From Patiria pectinifera (Eukaryota > Echinodermata > Asteroidea > Valvatida > Asterinidae): a stretch of 64,000 nucleotides of DNA. The position numbers and the translations under genes are program-made. Under the pieces are notes generated by a model. It searched no databases. It had not been told where the DNA came from and saw nothing but the letters and a program-made list of their open reading frames with translations. Below, piece by piece: positions 11,763-22,949 of this stretch (position 1 is its first letter; every line of letters begins with the position of its first letter). The stretch covers positions 28,286,197 to 28,350,196 of the forward strand of contig CM057149.1 in NCBI GenBank assembly GCA_029964075.1, in the 5' to 3' direction.

Positions 11763-13419
11763 AGTGCATTTCACAAACAATTACATTGCATGTTTTTAGC
11801 CTCACTTAATAACTGTTTTCAACAAATGAAATTTTAAGTAAAATGCTCAGTAATGCAGCAGCTGCTTTCAAGTACGTTCTCTTCTCTTATTCCTTTCCAT
11901 AACAATTGAAGTAAAGCACAAAATATCCATGACTTTTTCCCACGTTAAGAGGTGTCCTATATAGTTGTTGCCACTTGAGCATCGATAAAGTTTGAAGTTG
12001 TTTAAAAGTTGATAATGCCCAGAGAAATATTGGCCTGTGTCCGCAACATTTCGCCTCGATTTATTGTACTTGGAGAAGTTTTCATGAAAACTCGACTTAT
12101 CCTATATTAAAACATCCTACGCTGATGTCCGTCTATATGATGTCTGTCGGTCTGTTTGTCTGATGTCTGAATGTCGCTTTTTTTTTTGTAAAAGGCCAAA
12201 AAATCTGATTTTGCGGTCATCCAGTCTGTGGAGGTCCTTAACTGGTATGCACCGATTTCATTGTCCTCTGAAGTCACGGTTGGCACAGGACCAATGATTG
12301 ATATGTTTTGTTTTGCTTTATTTGGAAATGTTGGTTTTTATTTTGAGACTTTGAATAGTGCAAACACTCACAATTATCGCTATTACGCAAAACATAACGT
12401 TCATGATGTAAATCTGGCAAATTGCTGAATTCGTACGATATGAATGTGCATTTCAAAACCTGACCGAATGTAATGAACAACTTCTCAAAACTAAGTCAAT
12501 TGAGGGCGCACTGACCAGCTAGCGGGTGCCGCGCAAAGCGCGGCATCCCGCAAGTACTTTAAAGTCTTGTTTGTCAAAAAGGGCAAGCCAAGTCTGTTTT
12601 TTTTTAATGCATTACGGTGAATTACGGAGAAAAAAGGAAGTTGCCATGACGTTATTGCATACCAATTATAACTTGGAAGACAGGACTTTCATTTTGTTGT
12701 GGAAGGGCTTCCACTTTTAGGATCATTTTAACCAATTTCAGGAAACACTAGTGTTTTGGAGGCTAACTGATTGTGTTAAAACTACAAGCTGATTGTCATT
12801 AAAAGTAGATTATGTTAAGATCAAAGGCACGTTATGACAGTATGTATTGGAAGTCTTAAGTTGCAATATGTATGTATACTAAAATAGAAACCAAGCATTG
12901 TCTCAAACTGATAAACACCAAGACATCATAACAGAAAATTAAAACCCTTTAAATTATTAAACTTAACAAAATTTCAATGTGGTCATTTGAAAAAGAAGGA
13001 TTGCAATGGTGCCAATAAACTGTGCATAAACAACGTCAGGCTATAAATGAATACTTTGAAAACAAAAGCAAAGCAAGCGGAAGATTGACTGTTATGAACT
13101 CCGTGCACAAGTACCCCCTCAACGGCCAGAAAAAGAGAGTTGGGGAGACCTTGACTGGTTCCCGGTCCATCCACTGCGTATTTCGAATGATCCAATGTTA
13201 AAGGAATAAAATGGTTTTTATTTCCAATGTATTCTCATGCGTTTAGAACACCGTCTTAGCAATGTGAAATGAAACAAAAGAGGAAATATATTTTGCAAAT
13301 TTCTCATTCGTTGAAGTTTTTGGTTGAATACGTTTTGCGCTGAATGAACAAATAGGAAAACAAATACAGCACAATAGTGTTCAAAACGAGACTAATAAAA
13401 TTATGAACTGTCAGCCTAC
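11763..13419. other. Intron 3 of the EMI receptor gene, continued
   Basis: Mostly unique AT-rich sequence. The only structure noted is a short GC-rich hairpin at 12522-12551 (GCGGGTGCCGCG against its complement). No coding exon was supported. Confidence 0.35.
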
Positions 13420-13834
13420 CTTGGTAAGGATAAAATGCCGAAGCAACAAGCCAGTCTGCCGCGATGCCACAGCTTGGCTAAGTGAAAAGCAAAACTGGCG
13501 ATAGCAAACAAGGCCACCAAGATGACAAGAATAAGGAGGATGATGAGCAGTTGGTCCCTGGGTCCAGGGGGGTCCACCTCGGCCCCTGGGGTGCGCTCCG
13601 GTTTGGGAAGACCCGCATCAGTAGCGGGGATCTTGGTGGAGGGGCCCGGGGGAGGCGTGACCGGGCGAGCGGTCATGAAGAGCCCCGTGAATCCAGGCAC
13701 CGTGGACCCATCCTGATCGTTATCCGACGCGGGCGGGGGACCCGTCACAGGGTGCGTGCTGCCCGGTGGTCTGCTGGGAGTTGGCATTGGCGGAACCGCT
13801 TCATTTACGACCGGGGCAAAAGGGGAAGTGAGAA
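13420..13834 (-). CDS. EMI-domain receptor-like protein, exon 3: proline-rich stalk and transmembrane helix
   Basis: A 415-base exon with acceptor GATTTTTAAATTAG and donor CCAAG|GTAGGC. It encodes residues 93-230 of the reconstructed protein. A Pro/Thr/Ser-rich stalk (about residues 95-185, e.g. TPPPGPSTKIPATDAG) is a likely O-glycosylated extracellular spacer. It is followed by an uninterrupted hydrophobic run LLIILLILVILVALFAIASF (about 188-207), a textbook single transmembrane helix, then basic KLWHRGR, which orients the C terminus to the cytoplasm. The incoming phase (G|TT = Val) matches the EMI exon, and the outgoing AG matches exon 4. Strongly coding by composition, in contrast to its AT-rich surroundings. 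Confidence 0.75.
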
Positions 13835-14198
13835 CTAATTTAAAAATCAGTGAAGTTGGCTTGATAGTTTGCGACGTTAAACCGGCGTAAAGCTTCAGTT
13901 TCAGGCTTCGCGTAAAGCATCATGTTTTCTTGGCCCGAATTGATAGTTAGCTTTGATCAACGTGAATCGCCATATAATGAATCGTTTAATAGCCAAAGTG
14001 ATAATGGTGAGCGTATTTCACAGGGGTTAGCAAGGAATTATAAAGCAATCAAATTTGCCGTAAACTAAGGATCATGTGCTTTAGAATTTGCGCTTTTAGT
14101 TTCTTTGCTAGCACAGAAGGCAAACATAGCCTAGACATCAAAAGGTTTTGTAATATCTGCCAATAAATGCTTAAATTTAGCACAGGGCTTTCTACACC

Positions 14199-14639
14199 AG
14201 TGGCGGCGCTACAATGACTTTTTCCTATAATTTTGTTCTAAATAGATTATTTTATTATTTTTTTTTTTCACAAGATTCATAAAATGTGGATAGGGCCTAC
14301 ATTTTGGGGGCCCAACGAAAGCATTATTATACATTGGTACATTAGGCGAAACAAAAACCACACATGCATTTATACAGCCGTAGATAGTGGTTACCTAACG
14401 TCTTTGTACATTTGTTATACGTGTGTTATACACCTCTCTGCGATTTGATACATTTCGCATTCATAAGAACGACTACACTTCTATAAGTTGCTCTAGTTAC
14501 TCATTTCCGGACCATTGACAACTGGCACGTGCGAGCGTACATAGTCTTAAGATTTCATTTTGACTGCCCCCCCCCCCAAAAAAATCTGTCCTTGCCTCCA
14601 ATTTCCCCCAACGCCATTTTAGAGTCCGGCGCCACCACT
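14199..14639. mobile_element. 441-bp MITE ending AGTGGCGGCGC
   Basis: The left end AGTGGCGGCGCTA (14199-14211) is inverted at the right end GGCGCCACCACT (to 14639). The flanks CTTTCTAC and CTCTCTAA are similar, but a target duplication is not certain. It lies in intron 2 of the EMI receptor gene, only about 20 bases beyond the 5' splice site of exon 2. Confidence 0.55.
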
Positions 14640-14659
14640 CTCTCTAACTAGCACAATAC

Positions 14660-14778
14660 CTGTTGTGGGATGATTCGGCACACATGAATTGCCAACTCGA
14701 GTGTATCCTGAGCAGCATACGAAGCCACTGACATAGACTGTGCGAAAAGCTACCTTGTAAACAGGAGTAAACACAACC
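14660..14778 (-). CDS. EMI-domain receptor-like protein, exon 2: C-terminal half of EMI domain
   Basis: A 119-base exon with acceptor TTTTTCCAG and donor CAACAG|GTATTG. It encodes residues 54-92. The segment FRTVYVSGFVCCSGYTRVGN followed by SCVP matches the conserved end of EMI domains (aromatic-rich strand, CC-x-GY/W, then C about ten residues later), as in MEGF10/11, CED-1/Draper, EMILIN and multimerin. EMI domains are extracellular protein-interaction modules near the N terminus. No EGF-like repeats follow; the next exon is stalk plus membrane helix. It begins with one base (G) that completes AG from the signal-peptide exon and ends with one base completed by exon 3. The N-terminal cysteines of a full EMI are not in this exon. 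Confidence 0.7.
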
Positions 14779-14810
14779 CTGGAAAAAATAAAAAGGTAAT
14801 TTGGAACTGT

Positions 14811-15180
14811 TAAAGGACTCATGACATGAATTTTGCTTTGGAAGACGTCTTGTACAACTTTCTACTCCTCTTAATTGTATGAAAACAACTTGACATCCAT
14901 GTTTTGTTAATCTTATTGAAAAGTGCACTTCTTTAAACATTCAAAATTGTCCATGCTTCTCCGGACAAATGAGGGCACTTGTTGCTGTGATGTCATTTCA
15001 GGTAAAAAATGGCAATGTTCAGTTGAGGGGTTTTCTGTTCAACTTGTGAACCCAAACTTTGCTCATTAAAAAAAAATGTGCTCGTTGGCCTATACTGTCA
15101 TGTACTGAAACAACAACGAATCACTAAGAAAAGAACATTTACGACTCACAGCATAATATCCAAAATTCTGGCAAGTAGTT
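14811..15180. mobile_element. Family B MITE, truncated copy
   Basis: It begins AAAGGACTCATGACATGAAT and follows the full-length copy at 11200 through GAGGGCACTTGTTGCTGTGA and the CAACAACGAATCAC segment. It then diverges near 15180. The distal third and right terminus are missing. Confidence 0.65.
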
Positions 15181-15959
15181 GTGCTTAAATAAGTTCGGTT
15201 GACGAAATCGTGTTTCAGATTTTGAGTGGTGTTTGTATTGGAAACGAACAAAATGCACGAAAAGCAAATGATCCTATGCCTGTAAGAGGCTACAATTAAG
15301 CCCATAATTTTCGCATATATCGTCAAATTTAAAACAAAAAGTGTGTCCACTGACCTATTTTTTTTAATCACCTTCAATAGCATTTAAGGCGGAAGAATTT
15401 CACAGAGTATTTGAAACCATTTCTTTTTTCACTTTTGAGCATAACTGCATGGTTAAATCGGGTTTGTTTTCTGGCAAGCGGCCAATGTCCCTTCGTGCCT
15501 TAAAAATACACTCCTTAAACCATAAACCCATGTTTTAGTTACATCAGCTACTCAACACTTTTCGTTTTAATTGTGTGTCAATGTTGTGAATGTCAATTTG
15601 TAACCATGGTCCATTTTCCTTGAATCAACACAATCAAAGTCTTTATACAAAAAAACACACCTCTTGCCACTACTTCCTCGGCATGTTTACATTAACATGA
15701 AGAATGGTCAAAAGAAAGCTACATCCTTAAAATCAAGCTACATCCTAAAGAAATATTGATGCCGTGAAACATAGACTGCAGACCGGTGGTTGGTGTTTGG
15801 GTAAACTGGTCTGAAATAGCTTGCCCTAATCCCTTGTTCCGCAGTCCGGAATGCTGCCCCGTGCTATATTTTGACTCCGCCTTGCATAACACCGGTGCCT
15901 CGCACTACCTGTGATACCTGAATATTGGTAACAGCTCAGATGAATTTTTTTTTCAACAG
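15181..15959. other. Intronic sequence, nothing certain
   Basis: AT-rich. A short GC-richer piece (about 15842-15907) reads PECCPVLYFDSALHNTGASH on the + strand after CCGCAG. However, no convincing donor links it to the following putative exon, so it is not called. Confidence 0.3.
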
Positions 15960-16201
15960 AACAGCCAAGACCCAACTTCAAACCAGACCAGGATCGGAAG
16001 AGGTTTAAATTGATTTGGCAGAATCGTCTGCCAAGTCTGCTGCGTAAATCCTGGCATTTCCAGGGCTGCAACCGCTGCACCTTAGCCCGTCAACGCGCGG
16101 CAGGTGTTTTCTCTTTGACACGGTCCAGACTCGCCGGCGTCTCCCCAGCCGTGGAGCGTGTTACCCATCAACTTCGGACGCGTCTGAACTTTACAGAATA
16201 A
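15960..16201 (+). CDS. Putative terminal coding exon of unknown protein
   Basis: I do not recognise this protein. A strong acceptor (TTTTTTTTTCAACAG) precedes an 80-codon open frame ending TAA at 16199-16201, which overlaps an AATAAA. The product is basic and Trp/Arg/Leu-rich: it starts QPRPNFKPDQDRKRFKLIWQ and has a CxxC (GCNRCT) in the middle. The stretch is GC-richer than its surroundings, as expected of coding DNA. No matching upstream exon was found, so it may be the last exon of a + strand gene nested in the receptor intron, a pseudogene fragment, or chance. The opposite strand is also open for much of the stretch, which weakens the case. Confidence 0.3.
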
Positions 16202-17164
16202 AAAAGTCATCTTCGCCTATCTGTCAATTATCGCCAAGTTTGTTGTGATGATAGGAGGGTATATAACTATTATGCGCCCTTTGGCAATCGACTGAAGTGA
16301 TTAGTTTCCTAATCAGTTTCAACATAAGGAAATGTGCTGTCATTCATGACAGTATAGCCGTGTCCGATATACTTGGCTGGGGCTTGATACACTCATATTT
16401 TAGTCCCTGTTTTTCTCATTCAAGTCGATCCTTTGCTTCGTGAATGACTGTTGCATGGTAATTGGTGAGTTTAATCTCAACTGGGTTCGGAAAATGGGGG
16501 AAAGGACCAAAGGCCGTTTTTCACGGTCTCCGCCATTTTCCGACCGCTGGAAAAAAAATTGTCCCCCCAGCTGTATATATGTCAAATTCCCGATAAGCGT
16601 TGGAGCTGGGGTTTTTCCCAAATTAGTTAAGGAAGTGTTTTGTTGCGTTTGTTGATTATGTTGTTTATTATCAACAATCAAATACTATTTTTGTAATCAT
16701 TAATAACATTTCTTCAATCGCAATTGTTTGCAGTTTTGGGCCTTCCATAATTCGGCAACCCGTGTTTGGCAACCACGGGTTAGCGATAGAAATGTTTATA
16801 CCCTCCTTTTTGTCCGACACATCTCATTAAGACTAATGAAATTATTGCCACAGATTTTAAAAGTTTGTTTGGTTTTACATCGCATCAAGTCTTTAAAAAG
16901 TCTCAAAAAATCCATCATACGAATCAGAAAAATTCAGTTATGATCCTACTTGTATTGTTGACATCCGTTGAGTTCCAGCCATGTGCAAATGCCTCCCTTT
17001 ACTCCGACCAGGGAACTCTGCAGGTTAGACTCAGTGTATGACTGCACCTTGCTGCAAATTTAAAAAAAGGAAGAAGAAATATAATATTTCTTAACAGATA
17101 TCAAAGTTCATCAAGAAATAGCAGAGTGGTCAGTCACAAGTCACCAAAAGTCAATTCACATGCA
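16202..17164. other. Intronic sequence with a short palindrome
   Basis: No gene was seen. A palindromic patch around 16745-16772 contains CAACCCGTG...CACGGGTT. Otherwise unique AT-rich sequence. Confidence 0.3.
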
Positions 17165-17433
17165 GTGCGCCACCAAGATTTGCCACGGAGAGTTAATTTT
17201 TCCCAGTGCATTGTGGGAGACGGTCGACAAATATTAGCAGCGCGAATTATTTGAAATTGTTAATTTGTCCAGTCAGTAGTTTCGTAAGCGTATGATTCGA
17301 GTATCTGTTTGCCCTTTTTTTAAGGCGGCAGAACGCTATGCCCCAATCCTTCACAAATTAGCTCAAGTTGTCTACTGGTCGACCGTTAACTCATGAAAAA
17401 TGGACTCTCCGTGGCAAACTCTTGGTGGCGCAA
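17165..17433. mobile_element. MITE family C, copy 1
   Basis: The left end GCGCCACCAAGATTTGCCAC is inverted at the right end GGCAAACTCTTGGTGGCGC. GGAGAGT...ACTCTCC continues the arms inward. A second copy with longer arms lies at 42787-43147. Confidence 0.7.
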
Positions 17434-17519
17434 ACAAGTCAGGTCAGAAGTAACAAGAAATGAGCAATGACAAAAGGAATGGCTTTGTCACAGTTCATTT
17501 CAATAAAGCCTGAGAGTTC

Positions 17520-18115
17520 ACCCCGGTGGCGCGCTTACGGAACCATTGAATAGGAATAGAAAATTAACATGCAAAAATTCAAAAATTTGCAATTATTTTA
17601 GGTAGTTACATTGATTTCTTCAGGAAATCACGCTCTAAAAGGGCCTATGTAAATTTGTTTCTATAGCATCTCAATTTGTGGAAATATGGTGCCAAAAATT
17701 GACCTCTCACTTCCGAAAAAAAAATTGAACGCATGTGGACTAGTGGAACTCGGTGTATTCGTACAAAGATGACAATTTATGAAACAATTTTGTGGCGGTC
17801 ATTGGGTGAAAACCAAAAGTTAAATAAGAGACTAAGATTTCTTTTAGGATATACAACTTTTTTGTTTTTTACTTGAAGGACTGATTAGCATTCACACAAA
17901 ATCTAAAGTGACCGCTGATAAGGACTGTATTCAAGCCAGCCCGACGAAATCTAGAACCCATGGGCTGAAAGTAGGTAAATCTTTATGTCGCTATACATTT
18001 TCGTTCTCACGCAAGCACGGGATGTGAAAACAAACGTGATCGAACAAGGAGACGTAGGAACGAAAATGCCGGATGTGAAAGGTAAAATTTTACCCGTTTT
18101 TTTATCTCGCCGCGT
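17520..18115 (+). repeat. Dispersed repeat shared with 36738-38075
   Basis: Segments such as TACATTGATTTCTT, GTGGACTAGTG, AACTCGGTG and CGTACAAAGAT occur in the same order and orientation at 36738-37095 and 37845-38075. In the second place the copy is split by a 0.75-kb insertion. Confidence 0.65.
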
Positions 18116-18168
18116 GACCTTTTACTTTCAGGCTCTTTAGCTTGTGACGTGACTAGGGACAAGAGTTG

Positions 18169-18312
18169 CTGACTCGAGTCATGTGACTTGGACTCGAGTC
18201 GGACTCGAGTCGCTATTTTTGTGACTTGTGACTTGACTTGTAAATACCAGCTTTGACTTGTGACTTTACTTGGACTTGCAAACAATGACTTGTGACTTGA
18301 CTTGGGATTGCA
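18169..18312. repeat. GACTTGTGACTTGACTTG minisatellite, block 1
   Basis: Tandem short units of GACTTG/GACTCGAGTC type. A larger block of the same motif lies at 18905-19150, with about 590 bases of unrelated sequence between them. Confidence 0.8.
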
Positions 18313-18904
18313 AAAAATTACTTGTTACCAACACTTTAATTAAGCTATTATACTTTTAATTAGTTTTTATCATTCCAGAAAATAGACCTCAGTGACTGAA
18401 TCCAGTAAAATGAATAGTTCCCACTAGTTTAAAAAGTGTTCAATAAGACTGTCACAACAAACCACAGTTTTCAATGACCAATTGTCTCTTGCTTAATGTA
18501 TTGGTTGAACAAACTTTGAAAGGAACCTTTCATGAAAAGAAAGCAGGCCTTTGTCAATTGCATGTAAAATACCGGATAGCCTAATCCATTGGTAGGCGTT
18601 TAGTATACATGAAAATTGAACAATAAAGTGTTAGTATACTACATGTAATCGAGTGAGGAAGTCTTTTTTTTTCACGGTCATCTCAACATTTATTTCTACA
18701 ATGTAAAGTAAATTTATTAAAGTATACAAAGGGCTAATATCCGACAGATATGTGATAAACTACAAGAACAGTAATTGCAACACATTGAAAAAGGGGAATT
18801 AAGGAGGCATGTTCAAAATAACTCGCAAGTTCACGCTAGGTTAATTCTTTTAGCTTATTACAGCTTGACAAAATAATGTGCAACTTGACGTGTTCTTGGA
18901 CAAA

Positions 18905-19150
18905 GATACTTGTGACTTGACTTGTTTTTAGACCAAATGACTTGTGACTTGACTTGTGACTGGACCTAATGACTTGTGACTTGACTTGTGACTGGACCTA
19001 ATGACTTGTGACTTGACTTGGACTTGCAAATAATGACTTGTGACTTGACTTGGACTTGCAAAAAATGACTTGCTGCCACCTCTGCTAGGGACTGGATGAC
19101 TTGTGATTGACTTGTGATAATTTGTCGTGACTCGTGACTGACTCGATTAC
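18905..19150. repeat. GACTTGTGACTTGACTTG minisatellite, block 2
   Basis: Units of about 24-28 bases, for example TGACTTGTGACTTGACTTG followed by TGACTGGACCTAA or GACTTGCAAA, repeated in tandem. Open frames across it are repeat artefacts. Confidence 0.85.
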
Positions 19151-20269
19151 AACTCTGAGAAGAATAACCGAAAATACGAACAAGAATTGCCACTAGACAG
19201 AACGAAGAATACAAGCAATATACATGTAGGTCACACAATTGCGACAAGTATACAATCCGTAATATGATCGGCCTTTGTTAAAGTCTTAAAAACAAAAGCA
19301 GATATTGCCATACATCGTATTGAAGAGACGTCCGAAATCCTGATCATTTCCTAAAAATCACAATCCTCTATCGCACAAGCCTAACATGTTGTCAAATGAT
19401 ACAAATACCCCACGGTTTTATTACCGACACTGTTGGTCTTTGTATCTTTGATTTAAATGCTAAGATCAGATTCATATTCCCTCTTTCTCTTCTGCTGGTT
19501 GTAAAAATCCAGATTTGAACGGCTGTTAAACAACGGCAACCATCACAACCAAAGCATCCTGATGTTACAAAGCAAAGATGCCACAACTGCAACACGGAAT
19601 ATGTTAAAACCTTGCGACTTGTAATCGCAACAACAGCAACCGAAGAAGTCAACGATCACAAGAAGGCCAACATGATAGTCAATTTCAACACACACATGGC
19701 TTTGTTTATAAGGCATTTTTATGTACTTTTAAAATTCCTCTTTGAATTGACCAGATTGTCTGCGTTGGGTGGATATATGATCCGCAAAGCTCTAGCAATC
19801 TCACCACTCATCCCACTTAAACCTGGCAACTTCCCCTCAACCTGGCTCCCATTAAGACCCGTCTCATTTGATAATCGTGTCAACACTCAAGAGAATCCAA
19901 GATACATGTGGGCACCTAATCAAGCTCTACAAAACACACGTTTCCTCGCTTTTACTTTCAATTAACCAAATCGACCTGACATACTGACGCGCTTCGTCTT
20001 GAGCGTCAAACTAAGACAGCTTTCCTGCAGACCTGTACTGGGTTTTCTGTACGGATATACTCATGCACTTTATTTTTCCAAACCTTGCAACCAAACTGAA
20101 AAGTATTTCGCCTAAAGTGCTTCGACATCGGATAAGCAATTAAGCCCGCGCCCGTATGCCGTTGGGAGTTGCACCCTTAGGGAACTGACTTAATGGTCAG
20201 CGGAAAGGCTTTAATTCCATTCTATTAGGCGGTGCTATCACCCGTTAAGTGACATTTGAGGGAGTGACC
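19151..20269. other. Intronic sequence, nothing certain
   Basis: AT-rich; several open frames of 60-117 codons without splice signals, family motifs or biased composition. No repeat partner was noticed. Confidence 0.3.
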
Positions 20270-20289
20270 GTTCTCAGCACAAACTCCAT

Positions 20290-20410
20290 ACCCACAGACC
20301 TTCTTCACGAGGAAGCCATTTTTGATCGTGTTCCCTGAATGTATTGTATAAATTGTAAACTGTTGAATGGAATGGTGCCAGACTATTTACGCGTTCCAAT
20401 CTTCCTTTTC
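20290..20410. repeat. Fragment related to the 23.1-23.5 kb foldback
   Basis: The segment GTTCCCTGAATGTATT...ACTGTTGAATGGAATGGTGCCAGACTATTTA recurs (split here) at about 23418-23480 and, inverted, at about 23158-23215. Confidence 0.6.
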
Positions 20411-20439
20411 ATTTTTTTTTAAAATAGGGAATTAATGTG

Positions 20440-20730
20440 TGCTTGGCCGGTTTTTAAAACTATGTTTAAGACAGGTTGGAGTCTGGATGCTGATTATTGA
20501 CCCGAGCCGAACCCATTCATCAATACCTTTTCGGTCCAACAGACAAAACAAGTCACAAATTATATATTTCAACGATTTTGTTCAACATTATTTTACTTCA
20601 TGTTTTTCGAAACACCCCTCTAGCTATGCTATGGTATGGTCTTCTCACGAGTCGTCGTAAACAAATCCTTATATGGAGATTGGCGCGCGTCGCGCGCACT
20701 GCGTGCTTTGACGCAGAACGCAGCTGTGCC
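20440..20730 (+). repeat. Dispersed element, inverted relative to 35084-35330
   Basis: AATACCTTTTCGGTCC, TTTTGTTCAACA, TTTTACTTCATG and GGAGATTGGCGCGCGTCGCG occur in the same order on the opposite strand at 35084-35330. The GC-rich end around 20680-20725 gives it a distinctive signature. It is noncoding. Confidence 0.65.
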
Positions 20731-22949
20731 GGTGTATTGTTTATTTAGGACTATGAAATACTGACTCACTGATAGTATTGCGCATGCTTACGTGAGGAAT
20801 GTGATCGTTCAACCAATATAACGGCACTGGCACCGGATTACATAGGTGTCCAAGTTTCGTGTGACACTGGAAAAGACCAGCCAGTCGGTCTTTATCAACC
20901 GTTTAAACCGGCCACATGACGGGCTCTCGACCAATAGGAATGGGTGAAAAATAGCTAAAACAATGGGGTCATGTTTAATCACAAATTATATATTATCCAT
21001 CAGAGCAGCGGCTGGTGTTAATTTTTAATTAACTTTATATCATTTCGTTCATTTCTATCTTCTTCCCCCCCCCCAAAAAAAAAATCGGGTAAATTTTAGT
21101 AAAACAATTGAAAAAATGTCACCCACATTGAACAGGGCCCGCCTATTGTGCCTACCATATCCAATAAAGGCTCATTTAAGTGCTGCAAATAGTTTTGCTC
21201 GACCGAAGTTTTATTAAGGGTGTGTGTTGTGAAACATCCCTTTTGCCACGTCTATGGTAGGCATATGTGCCTCGCGCGTAGTTCTACAAAACATCGACCT
21301 TCGCTCCTAATATCAAAGGCGAAAATAGCCAGTACCTCTAATACCAATGATGAAGGTCAAGGACAGTACTCTCAAGAATAACCTTACGGCGGCCTTTAAG
21401 GCGCCAAACTTAAGCAGGGTATAAAAGCGCCATTTGACGGCGAAGAGATTGCAGGTACGTGCTACTCAACAACAGAAGTAACCGCCTTGATAGGAGATTC
21501 TAAAGGGTCACCTTAGTTAAGAATGCTCCAGATTTAGACGGTCGTTGATAGACAATAAGCTCAAGTTTATGAGCAGTGATCCAGTCAGCCAAAGTCCGGA
21601 TGCTCAGGTGGAGGGAGATGCTACGTCCCTATAATCCCCAAATGATTGTCTCAGAAACCAGGCTGATAATGGCCGCACGACCTTGAACCGTCCGAATTTC
21701 TCAAAAGCCGTTGCTGTATTGCCGGCACTGCGGTAGGGTTATCAGCGACTGCAGAATGAGGCTAGTTTCCTTCCACAACAACCACGATAAGCAGCCAACA
21801 CCCTGGGGAAGAGGACGTGCTGAATGGGCGGTGCCCGTGAATTTTGACCTTGATGTGTCCACACTCGTTCCGAGAGGTACTCACCTAGCGAATATAGTGA
21901 TCCGTCAACTTGAACGGACATTCGTTGGTGTGTAGGCAGAACCAGGCCTATACATACCCTAATGGGAATCACTGATAAGTAACACTAATGTCTATGTGTT
22001 TCGAGGAGAATCGTCCTGTAGATTTACTTGGTTTCAATGTACATTTAAAAAAATATATATGTTATACATGTATACAAGCAGTGATCCTGTTGTTCATTAC
22101 CGTGTTCATGGACTATAGGCATATCATCTGTATACTGTCCGTACTCGACATTCAATTCGATTTTTTTCTCCAAACGCTTTTAAAATTGTATGATTTATTA
22201 ACGACCCCCACTCCTAATGTTCCTTTTTGGGGCCTTTTCAACCCTCTAAAAAAAATAATACAAGTTTGGGTTGCTTTTGCGCACAAACAGATCCATCCTG
22301 CGAGTAGACTGCTTAGTGGCCACATGTGGGTCGGGAACCAACCTACCCTCCATTGCCTGAACTTCAGTGTCGAGCCGCAAATAGTTAGACATGTGTGAAG
22401 TAATTATTCCACGATTATAAACGTTGGAAGATTTTACAATCAATGTCTCATTCAAAAGTGAATAATTTTTGTATGCTGGGAAATTAAGAGATCAAAAACA
22501 AAATCTCGAAAATAGCAAGGAGAGAGTGTCTATAAATCACAGGCCCTGATATCGAAAAAAAATCTCGGCCAATTTAGCCACGGTAAGACAAATGTCAGTA
22601 ATACAGGGACCTCTGTCTCTTCACCCTTAATTTTAAACGTTTGGACTTTCACAAAAAGTTGGACGTGGATCGTAGCCAAACACTACACTGCAGAAACTGT
22701 GTTTAGCAATTAAACACCTTTCTAAACATTTTAATTCTTGCTCTCAGTTTCTAAACATGTCTTCATGTAAACATGTTTAGAGGCCTGTTATTAATGGCTA
22801 TTAGTATTTAGCGATTGAATATTGAAGTTCAGGAAATGGACATTATGTGGAATTTTTGTTTGTTCGAATTAGCAGGTGACATCTTTAAGACGATTTCCAG
22901 CAAATAACCTGCCAGAAAATCATGTAAAGAGTCTACGGGATTAAAGGTC
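20731..22949. other. Mixed intronic sequence with a TATA-like site and a short ORF
   Basis: The part from 21200 to 21960 is GC-balanced. GGTATAAAAGCGCC at about 21418-21431 looks like a core promoter. Downstream, an ATG at 21756 opens 59 codons to TAG at 21933 (starting MRLVSFHNNHDKQPTPWG). I could not match the peptide to a family and found no partner exons, so it is not called a gene. The rest is AT-rich and featureless. Confidence 0.25.

Noticed and set aside
15842-15907. Short coding-like piece (PECCPVLYFDSALHN...)
   Set aside because: Acceptor is acceptable, but the only donors are poor and the phase does not join the 15960 exon without a ~60-base intron.
18007-19247. Repeated spaced motif that might suggest a CRISPR-like array
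   Set aside because: Units are contiguous and degenerate with no unique spacers, and the window is eukaryotic; it is a minisatellite.
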